Below are positions 22,422-35,716 of a stretch of 64,000 bases of DNA, in pieces. The DNA is taken from positions 1 through 64,000 of the forward strand of contig OX637344.1 of NCBI GenBank assembly GCA_951799405.1. The letters are read 5' to 3'. How positions within the stretch are numbered: position 1 is the first letter of the stretch; each line of letters opens with the position of its first letter. The notes under the pieces were generated by a model, which searched no databases, had not been told where the DNA came from, and saw only the letters and a program-made list of their open reading frames with translations. The translations under genes were made by a program, and so were the position numbers. The DNA comes from Agapetus fuscipes. Taxonomy: Eukaryota; Arthropoda; Insecta; Trichoptera; Glossosomatidae.

Positions 22422-22699
22422 CTCATCTCCCTGCTCCACAGCGATCTCCAGCGCGTCCCGCAGCCTCTCTGCCAGCGCCTGGTTGTTCTCCAGCAGCTCC
22501 TCCACGTTGAGGAAGATGGCCGTCAGCTGCTCCTGCGTCAGGAGTCCCGCCACCAGCATGGGCTGGTAGAACTCTTCCAGGATGATCTGCAAGTCCCTGC
22601 CGTACTTTTCTTCTGTCTCCACAATCTCTGTGATGATTTCCTTGCGCTCTGCCCGTTTTTTCCCACATTTTCGGCAGACCAGAGGTGCGTACATAACTC
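22422..22699 (-). CDS. RhoGEF gene, exon encoding the start of the DH domain
   Basis: This 278-nt exon starts after TTTTTTTCAAG (phase: two bases complete the previous codon) and ends at GATGAG before donor GTGAGA. It encodes VCRKCGKKR and then the first helix of a Dbl-homology domain: RKEIITEIVETEEKYGRDL, a QPMLVAG segment and the LTAIFLNVEELLENN segment. DH domains catalyse GDP-GTP exchange on Rho-family GTPases. The rest of the domain and any PH domain must lie in exons to the left of the window or be too short for me to see. The CxxC here probably pairs with the CxxC at the end of the preceding exon to form a zinc-binding knot. Orthology to the fly GEFmeso or vertebrate PLEKHG/ARHGEF proteins is possible but not established. 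Confidence 0.88.
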
Positions 22700-24129
22700 C
22701 TTGAAAAAAAGTAGGAACGATGTTTATTTCTTTGGTAAAGCTTTGGAGTTTTATTATTCCAGGAGTGAAAAATTCTTTCAAAATATGTAGATTATTGGTT
22801 TAAAAAAATTATGTGAAATAACCTCACATCCCCCTTTTGGAAAAGATTTTATTGAGAGTTCCTCGTATGTCCTCTCGACATAAACAAATTTTTCATATAC
22901 CATCCTGCAGCACTAATTATGCTAAAAACACATTTTTCAGACGTGCAACTACTTACTTCAATCAATGGCTCTCAGATGTTGTCATTTTTTCAAGCTCCAT
23001 AAATTCTTTCCGGAAAATGGTGAAAGAAATATGCCTCTGACAATATAAGTGAAACTAGTTTATTCTTCTGTTTATTTTACTTTTGTTTCTTATTTTTATG
23101 ATATATTATTCTGTATCCATAACATACATTAGTAATACTTTTAATAGATCTCTAGGTTTAAATTTGATTATTTTTTTGTTAAATTTAAAATTGTAAAAAA
23201 CTGTTTGTATCCTAAATAAAAAAAAATAAAAAAATTAAAAAAATGATACAGTGTAGTCAAAATGTTCACATGAGTTTATTTTTAATTTGAATAGAATAGA
23301 AAAAAAAATGGGCTGGAAACATGTTCTTATATTATATCGATGCCTGGAAATGCATTTTACTCTTTGCGATATTTTAATAGGATAATGCCACTAAATATTA
23401 TTTGCTACTGACAGTAATAAGTGGGAAAAAGAGAACCCAACCAATCAAACTGTAATTTTGGACAGAAATTTGGATAACTCCCGGAAGTTTTTATTCATAT
23501 TTAATGAAGTGAAAAAGACATTACTAGCCTTCATTAGTTTGTATTTAGCAAAAAATAAAATCTACAAAATCAAAAACACACTTCACCGTGGTGCTTGGAT
23601 ATACATACTCGTATTGTACAAGCATTTGGGTAAGTGAAGTTACAAGTAGAGAATTCACAAAACTGTTTTGTGGCATATTTAATTAAGAGTTATTTCACAA
23701 ATATTTTAGAATTTTCAAACCTAATTATATACTGCATTTTTTTACAAATTCATTTTATGCCTACTTTTAAAATATATGCTCACAATTCTGACATAAAATA
23801 TCTCGTAAAAACTGGTTTGCACGCCTTTATGGCAAAGCTTTGTTATTGATACTTTAAAAATATATTGCTCAATTTTAAGAGTTTTTGTTTCATTTTTCAT
23901 CAAATGATTTTGCCGATTATACTGTAGGTATCAACTACTTATAAAACAAAATTTATTTTCTTGAGTAATGTGTTTTTGAAGTGACAGAAAAAACGCAAGA
24001 TTGATGCATAAAGTATAAGTAGGTACGTAAAATATTTTAAGTAAAACTTTCCTTTTTTTTAATTCGTACCAAATGGAAAAAAAACGATGTAAAAAAAGGT
24101 TGTTACAAAGAAAAACAAAACACACATAC
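22700..24129 (-). other. intron of the RhoGEF gene
   Basis: A 1.43-kb AT-rich intron with donor GTATGTG at 24129 and acceptor TTTTCAAG at 22700. No repeat family is recognised in it. Confidence 0.8.
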
Positions 24130-26685
24130 CAGAGTCAGTTACTTGGGTCTCTACCGCACCATCACAGTCTTCACACAGATGAATTGGAGCATTGTTGTCT
24201 AAGACCGAAGAAGGAGGAATGTTGTGTCCTTGCCACCGACTTCTAGAACATTTGCTCGTTTCAGACCCAACACCAGAATCGTTCCTCTCAATATCTGCTG
24301 AAGATTTCTTGCACACAGATTCCTTATCATTCCCAGTTATTATGAGGGAACTATCTTCGCTTGAATCAGATCCATTGGAGAGATTACTAACTCTACTGCT
24401 GAGATCTGAGCTCTGTCTTTGGTGATTTATAGTTTCCTTGTTATTTTCAACTTCTTCTTCCACACTCATATCATTTGAAGTGCTGAAATTAAAGGTATAG
24501 CTGTCTTCAGGTACAATTCCTCTTTCTTTTGCATCTACCAAGTATGATAAAATGTCGTATTTAGATGCTCCTTCAAATATGGACCTTGTCATTAACTTTT
24601 TGTCATCCTCAACTAAAGGCATTGAAGCAGGTGGTGGATTTAAAGGCAGAGGTGGGGGGATGTCCCCAATTTCTTCATAAATTGGATCTTGGTTCAAGCG
24701 GATCGATTCATAATGATGATCATCGTCGATGGTGTTTGAGATTTCAATTTCTGATAGTGTTGCATCGACTAACATTTGATAGAATTTGGATCTTGTGGAG
24801 TTGTCCTCTTCAGTAGATAGTTCACTGGCTGAAGCGTTGTAGCAATCAGAAAGCGGTTCGACATCTGACGATGCGCCCATCAACCCGCTCTCGTACTCCA
24901 TACTCTCGTATGGAGGCGAGCAGATGTTGTTCCCACTTGGATTATTTTGGGAACATGTACTATTTCTATTTGATGGAGATGATGCTTCATCACCCTTTTT
25001 ACGATTTTCAAACGACATGACTGATTTCTTCACTGATTCGAATTGCGAAACATCAGCCTGGTCGTTTGAACGTTTTGGTGTCGAACGTTCTTCTTGCAGT
25101 TTTTGTAATGAGACGTCTATCAATCTTGACATCGTTTCATCGTCTTCTTTGTTCTTGAACTCTTCACTACTTCTTGATTGTTTTAACCTTAAAAGTGAAT
25201 TTTCTATAAGTTTTGCAACCAATTCACTTTCAAGACCTTCAGCTAGATGACCAAGCATCGGATCTTCTAATAATTTTGCGACAAAGCTATTTTTGCTTAG
25301 ACTTTTAACTTCTAATTCACTTTTGATTGGGTTTACTGATTGGTCTTTAGGATCGCTGGAACTGCCATTGATAGCTTTACCACACACGTGAGGGACTAGA
25401 TTTCTTTTGACTGCTTCCACTGGGTCTCTCAGTAACATTATCAGTTCTTCAGATGTTTCATCCATATCTGAAATATTTTCATTACATCTTGTACCCCTTG
25501 ATGTTTTCCCATCATTGTTTTCTCCTTTTGTTGAAAAACTTAAATTGTTCATAGAATTATTGTCATCATTGTATACGCTTTCATAATCCACAACGACTAA
25601 TGTTTTTCCAGGCAAGGATATTGTTGGACTTGCTGCTTCATAATGACTTCCAGCAGATTGAAACGAGGCTTTGGACGTGTTGTAGGAACTGTTACCTTTG
25701 TTGTGAATATATATTTGGTTGCTATGTCTCGAGCCTGTATCATTATTAGGGTCATCCGGATCAGGACAAACACTAATCGTGACAGTGTTCCCCGTGTTCT
25801 TCACAGCAACTGGGCTCGTCGCATCATTGACAGTCACAGAAGATTGATAAAGCGGAGTGTCATTATCTACGTTGACAGTGGAATAGCAGTCATCTCCGCT
25901 TATCAAAATTGATGTCTTTCTTTGCCCTTCAATTTTAGAGTCACAATCATAGATTCCATCATTTTGAGTTATAGACAGTCTGTGGACACCTGGGGAGTCT
26001 GAGCCTTTTGTGGGTGTTTCAGTAGAGATTTGAACTGAAGATTTCTCTTCAGTATCGAAATTCACTGTCGACACATCTTCAATGACACTCTTATCCCTTA
26101 TGAATCTTGTTTTTACGTAGTTTGGCTCTTTTCTTAACGGAGTTTGCTTTTGACCATTCAGTTTTGCTTCCTTTGCTTTGGATCTTGGGGGGGGAGCAGG
26201 GAGTGAACTACTTACTCTCATGTAATCCTTCTGGTTATTGATCTCATAGTCGCTCTCTGTTTTATTGAATTTTGAGGCGTGAAGTCCAATTCTAGGGGAA
26301 CCTCCTATTTTTCCAATAACCACATCTGATTCCACATCGTTGTGGGTTACAATTGGGATGATTCTTTCACTGTTTTGAGTGTCGTTGTATACAATTGTTA
26401 TTGATGCTGGGGAAATTGTTGGTGAATCCATATCAGGAGGCAATGACAGGACAGGAGGTGATGGTGGAGGAGGTGGTTTGTCTTTGGGCCGGCCTGGTTT
26501 GTCGATGTTGATAATCTCCACTAGGCTTTGTGTGCTGACGAATGCTTGCCGGGAGTGCGCTCGTAGAGGACGCGGCCTCAGAGCCATCGTGTCCAAGAAG
26601 CTCGGCTGCTCGGGAGATCCAAAGACGATCAGACGTTCAGACTGGCTGCGTCTCAGCATTACAGGCTTTTCGTTGCTTGATGATT
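24130..26685 (-). CDS. RhoGEF gene, large central exon
   Basis: This 2,556-nt exon lies between acceptor TTGTTTCAG and donor GTATGTGTG and leaves one base in the last codon. It encodes about 850 mostly disordered, Ser/Asn/Asp-rich residues. Near the start are RRSQSERL, a possible basophilic phosphorylation site, and a proline-rich KPPPPPSPP segment suited to SH3 or EVH1 binding. Near the end are IPPPLPLNPPP and an IHLCEDC motif. The join to the next exon sets that CxxC 19 residues from VCRKC. Both joins keep frame (1+2 bases each time). The first in-frame ATG (26659) is probably internal, since the exon begins eight codons upstream and the exon at 41646 splices to it in phase. Confidence 0.85.
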
Positions 26686-29239
26686 CTGAAACAACATAAG
26701 AAACATGTTTTATTAATTATCTTTAAATAAATTAAAATCTAGAAACATTGGTTGAAGAAAATAAATACATAAGTTGTACGTATTTAACGGAAATATTATT
26801 TTTTCTCTCTGGGGAAATAATTGATGTGTGTTTTACATATTTCACTAACTCTTATATACGAGTTCACACTTTCAATTAACGAGTAAAAAAGTTTTAATTT
26901 TAAGAAGTGCTTAATAAAATATAATTGATATTGGTTCGTCATTTTGATGATGATGAAATTCGAAATTTAGTAGACACAAATAATTGCGTCGAATTATTAC
27001 GTAGTTATTTTAGATACTTTTTCTTCAGAGCGTGTGATCTTAGTTGAAAGTAAAAGCAAATTACTTGATTTACGCTTTCTTTGATCCGTCAAATGTTTTG
27101 ATTGAAAATTCACGTACTACATGACCTCAGAGTCACGGACCAAACTGCCTCATCTTAACGTCAAGTATACAACACTTAGTCATAGCGTAGCAAACAAATT
27201 AAGGAAAACTAAAACAGCACCTCTAGGAAGCGTTTTAGATTTCCATGAATTAGTTTAGATTTACCATAAAGTTTTTTATTTGAAGTATTGTCACATGTAT
27301 TAAAAAAAACATGCGTCTTTAAGACTATGTAACATAAGGAGATGTACTGGGCATTGGAAAGCGACTAAAAAAAGGCATTCCTGAACGTACGAGCGCTCAA
27401 TTATAAGAATATTATCTCGTAATGATCTGACGGGCATCGTGCCTCGGAAGATTTACGACCAAAAGTTGGTTTCCATGCGATATTGGATTGCAAACACATA
27501 CAGCGCAAACCTTAAAGGGAGATCTTAGATTTCCAAACCAAGATGAGAATGATATTTTGAAATAAAATGGATCGAAGAGACAAACCATCGAAATGAAAGG
27601 GTGACTTATTTCACGAGCGCCGTTTTTGGTTGAATCACACACCGAGGATCCCAGGTTGTCTAATGCGCGCTTAAATTGAAGTGTAATTTTGTGATACCTC
27701 TTGAGAGAGATCGCAACACTAGGTAATGCATGACACGTCAGAAAATAGTTTTTGAAATCGAAAAACTCGTAACTCCCTTTTACCAGACGGAAGATATCGA
27801 TGCATTTTTTTTCAAAAACTGGAATTCACAAAGTCAAAAAAAATATTGTGAAACAAATATTTCTTCCTCTATAATATATATCCGAAATAAAGGTCTTCAT
27901 ATTTTTCTTCAAAATTAAAAATTGGTTATGAGTTTTTTTTGGATTTGATTATTTTTAGTTTAAATCTGTAAGAAAATAAAATTTCTTTGTATTACATTGA
28001 AATATAAAAGATAAAAAGTTAAAATTCTAGACATAATCGTGTGAATCGTAACATATTTTGACTGCGTTTGCAAAAAAAACAATTTTCGCGTAAAAACCGT
28101 TTTAAAATCAAATAAATCGCCGAGTAATAAAAACACAAAAATGTCTTGACCTTTTACAGCTACAGTTGTTAACTTAAATTAATAACGTCAGATCATTTCG
28201 TCATTTCCTATTGCAAATGTCAGGCCTTCATCTAGTGGGAAACTGTGAATGACATTAGCTAGAACAAAACAGTACAAGAAATTGAGATGAGCCGGCTACA
28301 TTAGAAGAACAGCATATAGTACTTCCAGTATAAAACTTCGCGTTTAAGCTCAACCATAGAAATTGCATCCTCACCATCTAGTGACGTTTTAGTTTGCATA
28401 AACTTTTGGTAAACGCTGTGGTTGAGTTATAAACTTGGGGTATATTAAAGGAAAAGAATACAGGTCATTCATGCTTCAATTTAATAATTTACTGTTGTTT
28501 AATGCGACCTGTGAGTTATGGTTCTTGTTGTCTTCATTTCACTCGTTACACTATCTTTGAAGAAACTACATATTTTATTTCACCATGTAAAATTATGGAA
28601 ACAAAACTAAACTCATGAGACAATGTGAGCAAATGTTAGACATCGTAGAAAGATTAAAATTTTAAGTAACTCAGGTGGTTACCTATACACGCAACTGTCA
28701 CAGAAAAAAAAGGATTTTCATTGGGCATAATATATCATTAACATATTTTTTTCAACTTCAAATTAAAGGCATGATTGATGAAACAAAAATAAAAACCAAG
28801 GAAGAAGGGCATGAAAGCTGGATTCAAATTATTTTCAATGAGGCGATAGATTGAAGGCAAATACATAGAGCGGAGTAGTACTGAAGCTCTATTCTGCTGA
28901 ATTCCTCACACTTTGAATATCAATTCAAGTCGGAGTTTGTTAGCACTTGCGAAAGAACTTCATGGATAAAAATCACAGGACACCTTATTTTTGGACACGA
29001 ATCGCTATCTCATCGCCTTAAGGTCGTAAGGAATTTAGCAGAAAAGCGCTTCTGGAGTGTTGGGCATATGATGATGTTGATGAGAGAATTTAAATACATC
29101 ATTTTGCAATAGATACTTAAGTTAGGTCCTTTACCTAAACAACTTTAGTAGTTGATATTGTTGTAGCACATATTTGTTGTTGGGGAAGGTTACCATTCAA
29201 TTGAAACCAATGAAAATATTTTTCATTGCTCTTATTCAA

Positions 29240-29330
29240 CATCTAAGTCTAAATCTAAGTTGCTTAGATATGTATCATTTGAGATTCATATTAAATGCAT
29301 TCCTAAAAGCAGACACGCATAATTAGGCAA
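29240..29330 (-). mobile_element. LINE 3'-tail scrap
   Basis: Minus-strand remnant: CTAAATCTAAGTTGCTTAGATATG and GAGATTCATATTAAATGCATTC match the end of the dispersed LINE tail. Confidence 0.6.
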
Positions 29331-29407
29331 ATCGTAATACCTTAAGATAACACATTCAAGTAATTATCTTGAAGTAAAACTTCGCTTCGCCAAATAAAGG
29401 CAATAAG

Positions 29408-30005
29408 AAAATGTCTGCCGTCAGATGCGGTTAAGACCCTGGTGAGTGCGTTTGTGATGTCTCGGATTGACTATTGCTCGACGCTTTATAGTGGTCAGCC
29501 GAAGAAACAGTTTAATCGCTTTCAATCTGTGTTGAATTCGGCAGCAAGACTCATATTCGGGATTCCCAAATTCGCTCACATCACCCCGCTGTTAAAAAAA
29601 CTTCATTGGCTTCGTTTCCCGGAGAGGGTGGTCTTCCGTGTTTGTTTAATGGTATATAAAGCCATCAATGGCTTGGCCCCACCTTATCTGGCTGATATGA
29701 TTTCACCTGTTGAAATGGGTGTTAGGAGGCAGACACTCAGATCTGCGGGTGATGGAGTAGTCAATTTGGTTCAGCCGCGCCGTCAGATTCGTACAAACTT
29801 CGGAGACCGCGCTTTCCGTGTTGCGGGGCCGGTGGAGTGGAACAGACTGCCACCCGGAGTGAAGAACTCCAAATCTGTGGGTGTATTTCGAGGAGCACTC
29901 AAGGCACACTTGTTTAGAAAGTCTTATCCATGATCGGAGAGGGCCCTTGAGGTGTGACACACACAAAAACGGCGCTCTCTTATCATGTGTAATTTAAAAT
30001 AAATC
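29408..30005 (+). mobile_element. 5'-truncated LINE (CR1/Jockey-like) 3' end
   Basis: The open frame from about 29408 to 29933 encodes the conserved C-terminal domain of CR1/Jockey-type reverse transcriptases: FVMSRIDYCSTLY, AARLIFG, HITPLLKKLHWL, a YKAINGLAPPYL block, FGDRAFRVAGPVEWNRLPP and KAHLFRKSYP. A short 3' UTR ends in an ATT-rich tail. The frame is intact over about 170 codons but lacks endonuclease and palm. It lies within the large RhoGEF intron, antisense to the gene. Confidence 0.9.
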
Positions 30006-30894
30006 AGCCTGTTATTATTATTATTAATCGTTGTTACATTATGCAAATTTGTGAGCTTAATATTATTGTTGCTGCTTCTTAACAATATCCATCTAACCTT
30101 GAACTATTACAACATCAAGATAACTCACAGCAATAATCTATTATGACTAAATTAAAAATATATCTTACGCTATAATCCAAAAGATAAATGGAATCAACTT
30201 TGAAAATGCCAAAAATAAATTCCATAAAGAATCATACATGTTTATTACGTTCTACCAACATTAATTGTAAACAAAATGCAGTGAGTTTAATTTTAAATGA
30301 TTTTTTAAATATTTTTATTCGATGTAATAAAACACACATTAGCTGTTTAGCCCTCTAGCGATGTTTAAGCTCATATTTTCTATCTGTTAAAATGAATAAT
30401 TATCTTTTGGATTTTCAAAATATCTATAGTTAATCTTTAACGCATTTAAAGCAGCTTTAAGATTAATATCAAGGATTTCCTGGTTATTTGTGTGTGTAAA
30501 ATGCTTACAAAATTCCGGAATTAATTTAAGGTAAAAAATTCAACTCCCCACTGTATGTTTTTTCCATATCGCCACCTTTAAGATAAAATTGAATTAAAGC
30601 TGATTCACTAATTTGAGAAATTGTGGAAAAAACATTTTATTGGATGTAACTTCTCATAGTACCTAAGTAAACTATTATAAAGTGCTTATGAAGAACTTCT
30701 ACGCTACAAAATTATCAGTGATAATCCCGTAGTGATAATTTATCACACAAGTGTTTTCTCTCGTTGAAAATAGGAAAAAAGGTACATTTACCTGAGGAAC
30801 CAATGTTAGCTTAATATGTCACTTATTCAGTTCTACCTTTAAGGTATCGATATTTTGTATCAACTACATCAACATGAATGAGAGAAGGATTTGT

Positions 30895-30985
30895 TTATTT
30901 TCACAGTCTGTAGTCAAGTGGTTAACGCAACGGAATCGTGAACGGAATGTCGTGGGTTCGATTCGTGGCGGAGCTTAAAAAATGT
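30895..30985 (+). mobile_element. tRNA-derived SINE head (family 2)
   Basis: GTCTGTAGTCAAGTGGTTAACG serves as the A-box region and GTGGGTTCGATTCGTGGC as the B-box region. The sequence between is enlarged and the acceptor ends do not pair. A related minus-strand copy lies at 44475-44570. Confidence 0.6.
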
Positions 30986-32397
30986 AGTATAATTTTCAAA
31001 CTATACTTCTCGTTCTGTTAAAAATTTATACGCCATTATCAAAGACCGATCGCCAAAAGTTCCTTCCAGTATACCAAAAACTGGGTCATGCTTGAAAATT
31101 GGTGCTTTCTATAGCGACGACCAAGCTTGTTGAGGGCTTTTGAGTTGTGATTCACATAATAATAGCGCTCACCAAGTATTTAATTTATGAAATAAACACT
31201 TTCATTAGTGTAGTAAAGGTTTTTTTTATCAACCGTTATATCTATGCTTAAAAAACAAATTAAGAAATGGCCTACAAACGTATTGCTACAAAGGAAAAAC
31301 CTCTTGATTATTTTCAAGCAATTACTCCAGACATTCTCAACACCAACTTTAATCTCTTTCATGTCAACTACAAAACAAATCTAACGCATCATCAATGCGT
31401 ACAAAAGTCATTTTATATTATTTCTTAATGCAAAGGGCTCCAAAGCATTAACAGTTCTAGAAATAAATTCAAAAGAACACTTATACTCCCATGTTCTTTG
31501 GTAAGACTCTCTTAATTACGAATCCACGTGTATGAATTTTCTCACGTGTAAGTATTCACATACTCAGGTATATTATGCTACTTGAGTACTTACATACTTA
31601 ATGGAACCTCAGATATCGTATAAGTCTAACCTTTCTAGAAAGTGATTCGTACATCAAAGCATAATCCTCAGTTATAAGCTTATACGTGTATGCTTATACC
31701 TGAGAATGGAGCTTCATATCTCATAAACTAGTTGTATTATTTTCATAAATTTAATGTTATAATATAAAGCTGTTGGAAAAAACAAAGTTATGAATTCCAC
31801 AAAGCTTTCAAAGAATCATTAGAAATATAATTATTAATCACGCAATTTGTGGGCTTGGTATGGAATGTTTATCCACAAGATTTCATGTTTTCTCTCTTTC
31901 CTTTCATACATACTTTGTCTTCCAGGTAGCTTGCGTACATAGGTTCTACATTTCCACGATAAATTAGGCTAGAAACGTATTTGTTATCGAATATACTTCT
32001 AAAGAAATAATAACAAAACAAAACAAAAAAATATTTGGTCAAGTGTATGGGTCTCAAGTTGGCGTTATGACCAAGAGACTCAAGTCGTCAGTGCCTAGTA
32101 CTAGTACATTTGAAATAAATTATCAATGGCTTGATTTCCGTCGGACCCCTTGAACATAATTTTGACGTTAGTTCAACAGCTGCTGTCATTTGCTAATTTA
32201 AAATAAAAATAAAAACAATAAAAAATGTTTTATGGATTTCCGATACTATTACCTGTTTCTAGCAAGCCAAATTAGTTGATGACTTACATTCGTGTTCACA
32301 AATCATTCATTCCATTTTTTTTCAAAAACAACATTGCCAAGACATTGAATGAAAAATGTGAGTACCTACTTACGTACCAGTTAAAAGCTACGAATAC

Positions 32398-32508
32398 TTG
32401 TCATGCAGGTAAAGTACGAACGATCCAGCACACAGCTTTAATTCTGTCAAAATTAATATCGAAAGTAAAAAATGTTGTCACTTGCATTGCTCATTTTTCA
32501 TTTAATTT
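32398..32508. repeat. 111-bp direct repeat, copy 1
   Basis: The sequence starting TTGTCATGCAGGTAAAGTACG is found again at 34155-34265 with no difference that I can see. No target duplication or LTR-type ends are visible. Confidence 0.9.
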
Positions 32509-33090
32509 AAAACCCATCACTTGCGAGGTTTCCCCGTACTTCTGGGTCTCAAGTGGCTTATTCTATAGAAAGTCCACTCAAGATGAATGACAGGCGAAAT
32601 ACGACTGAGGTGAGAGTGACTGAGTACGTTTATTATTGTTTTTGTTTCATACATTTTGCACCTGTGCCCCAAGTATACAACATTACATTTATAGTCAACA
32701 AAAAACGTATCGAAAGTAAAAAAGCGCGGCTGGTGTGCGTTTAAGTTTTCACTTATTTTTGGTCAAACTATTTATGGTTGAGTTGCACACTACTTGGGTA
32801 GGTGTATTAAATGTGCATCACCACGGAGTCTGCCTCATGGATGTCGTGTTCTCCCTGGAGCTGTGCGCTGCGTGGACACATGGACTTGGAAAGGTTCATG
32901 AATTTCAACAATTTGTGCCGATGTGAGATCCTAAGAAAACCTAATAAGTAGGAAACTTTAGCCCGGTCTATTTGCTAATCTGCAATATATTTTGTGAATC
33001 ACACATCAAGAGGATGTTTGCTATGGAGCAGCAATTATAAAAAAACTCAGATTATTTAAGGCAGGATGAACTTTTGTGACCGGTCTTGGA

Positions 33091-34029
33091 CAGTGTTGCC
33101 ACCTTAGCCCTTTTGGGGCTAGATCTAGCACTTTTTACTGTAGGTGAACTCGTTGTTTAATGATTTAGCCCGAAAAGGGCTATCTAGCCCTTTTCATTTA
33201 CTTAAAAATATTGTACGAAAATCTGAAATTTGCGCCATGCTAACATCGCGATAACAGCGAACTTTCGCGATTTTGTCATATATATTGTTTTTTTTTTGGT
33301 AGATACCATTTGTTAGATTATGGCAACATATCTATGGCAACTAAATGATTCTAAACGGAAAATTTGTTAATTTTAGTTTGTAAAATAACTAATATTTTTA
33401 ATTTTTGAACCTAATTTTGAAAAAAAAAATTGTGATTCAAACTAAAAAATAAATACGTAATAGGGTATTTGCACTTTTTTATTTTATTTCATAAAATGTT
33501 AGGCTATATTTTTTAAAATGCATTTGCGTTTTTAAAAAAATTATATGTGCCTTAGTTTTTAAATTATAGCTCTTTGAAATTTGCGTATTTTCCATTTCCG
33601 CTAAAACAGGTCATTGCTTTATTCGGGCGGATATGACGTCAGATCTTCGGAGTTTAGGTGTCAAATGGCCCAGGTAGTCGGTTTGACAGCGACGTTTGTC
33701 GTCAAAATGACGACACACGTCCCTAACCCTTTACATTGCTTTTTTGGCGGGTTGTAAATTCTCCGCATTTTATTTTTCAAAATTATCAATGATATCTTTA
33801 TTTTTTCTACTTAAAAAATATATGGTTGTGATCCTTGAAATGTACTCTACACAACCATATTATTTTCAACCGTTTTCCCTACCACTGCAACTTCCCTATT
33901 GAAATCATTAGTCCAGGTGTTTTTTTAGCCTTTTTTTACACCAACTCTTTTTGTGCTCCTTTTAGCCCGATCTAGCCCTTTTTAGCTTCTTCAATTGCCC
34001 CCATTACTAAAACTAAGGTGGCAACACTG
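33091..34029. mobile_element. non-autonomous hAT element, 939 bp
   Basis: The terminal inverted repeat CAGTGTTGCCACCTTAG pairs with CTAAGGTGGCAACACTG. The flanking 8-bp duplication GTCTTGGA is exact (33083-33090 and 34030-34037). CAGTGTTGCC ends and 8-bp duplications are typical of hAT transposons. Subterminal TAGCCC/GGGCTA motifs recur near both ends and may be transposase sites. There is no transposase ORF. Confidence 0.93.
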
Positions 34030-34154
34030 GTCTTGGATTAAGTTAAAGTACAGAATAAAGATGCTGGATGAGTCATCTCTTATTCATGTCTAACTTCCAC
34101 AATTTAGGCACTTTTTTCACTTTACAACGTATTTTTATCTCATAGTCACCTTTT

Positions 34155-34265
34155 TTGTCATGCAGGTAAAGTACGAACGATCCAGCACACAGCTTTAATT
34201 CTGTCAAAATTAATATCGAAAGTAAAAAATGTTGTCACTTGCATTGCTCATTTTTCATTTAATTT
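34155..34265. repeat. 111-bp direct repeat, copy 2
   Basis: The second copy of 32398-32508. The hAT element lies between the two. Confidence 0.9.
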
Positions 34266-34759
34266 CTAAGCCAGCATAAAAACATCTCTTCCGCCATTAC
34301 AAAAATAAAAATACTTTGTCATTAAGAAATTCAGATTGTTTCGGATATTGCCGAAAACATTTAGCGTGCTCGCCGGAAACTGTCTGTGAACAAATGTGGC
34401 ACACTAAAGTAGTGGTAGACTTTTACTTAAATAAAAACTAGAATCAGAACTATCGAGCGGGGAAGTGATCTGAACGGAAGTGTTTAAATAATAGTTAACC
34501 TGGTGTGTGATTAAATTTCCTCGGTAGGTAAGTTGCTGGGCCTTGAAAACGAAACGTCTAATTGAAAAAAGTTTTAAACTGCCTATTAGAGAAAGCACCG
34601 TTTTATTTGGTTGACCTACAATTTGTACGTTATTAACAACAACGATACCTGTGTTTTTGTTGAAATAATACAACGGAAACAAGATGTCTCATTTTATTTG
34701 AAATTTCATTTTCTTAATTTGACAATAACAACCAAAAAATATTATAAACTAGATATAAA

Positions 34760-34990
34760 TAAATTAGTCGAAAGCTAAGATAGCAACAACGCTTTCCTTT
34801 GGAACCAGATGGTTTGAGTTCAAATCCACTTAAGATATAATATAATATATAAAATCCATTTTTTGCTTTTTTTCTAAATCAAAAGCTTAGTATGACCTTC
34901 ACAAGAAATGTTATCTTTACCTTCAAGTGCCAAAAAATCCTTCCCTCTGGTGTCTAAGGCTAGCTTCCTTACATGTAAAAAATAATGGGT
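34760..34990 (+). mobile_element. degraded SINE (family 1)
   Basis: GTTTGAGTTCAAATCC resembles an eroded B box. It is followed by CCTTCACAAGAAATG and CTAAGGCTAGCTTCCTTACATGTAAAAAATAA, which match the SINE body. Confidence 0.55.
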
Positions 34991-35569
34991 TAAAACAACC
35001 ACAAAGAAACAACACGAAATAAAGTTGCGTACTAAGAACGTAAATAAAATACGTTATTTTATGACATTAAAATCTGTTATATACGTAAGTATCAAAGATG
35101 TACATGTAAATTTAACTTTTAACTTCAATTAGAACAAAGTCAGCTCTCTTATAAGATATAAGAAATGCCATGTTTCCTGACCTGACACAGTTACAGCTTC
35201 ACTGCGTACTGTTTCATGTCATTTTTTTTATTTGTTACGCAGACATTTTAGAACATATTTGTGTGTTTGCTCACCGCGTGATGTACAGATAGCAAGCAAT
35301 ATTTTACAGTGCACGAGTTTTTGCACAACAATTTGTCTAGTCGCCGATTGCGAACTTATTGCGTTAAGAAATTTATGCGAGTGTGAGGGAAAATTCAACA
35401 AATTTCAAAACATAAGCGTGTTAAATATTCACGTGCAATTTAGAAATATGCCATTCTGGGAAACGAAATTTCAGTTTTCAAGAAACAGTTTTCCTTCAGT
35501 TGACTTATTATCTCGAGTTTTTTATTTGCACATCTATATAATCTTAGTTGTAAAGATGTATTGACATTG

Positions 35570-35716
35570 AAGGCTCAAATCAACCAAACGTCACATGAAC
35601 ATAAACTTTGCAACTCCTGCCGCCTTTCCCTGAAACAAGGGTGGCATTGGCAAATGTGAAGAAGTTTTTACAGCATTGAGGGTCAGCCTTATACCAACCT
35701 AATAGTCAAGGAACAG
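35570..35716 (-). mobile_element. LINE 3'-tail repeat fragment
   Basis: Minus-strand core: CCCTGAAACAAGGGTGGCATTGGCAAA and ACCAACCTAATAGTCAAGGAAC. The 3' tail is missing. Confidence 0.75.

Noticed and set aside
24059..24129. Extension of the large RhoGEF exon to a stop at 24059
   Set aside because: The sequence past 24130 is a consensus donor followed by a low-complexity hydrophobic frame; the splice to 22699 is in phase.
32398..34265. Short LTR (TRIM-like) element bounded by the 111-bp repeats
   Set aside because: The repeats lack TG...CA ends, flanking duplication, primer site and purine tract.
35232..35564. 110-codon ORF on the plus strand
   Set aside because: No motif, no codon bias or splice context, and it lies in an intron of the opposite strand.
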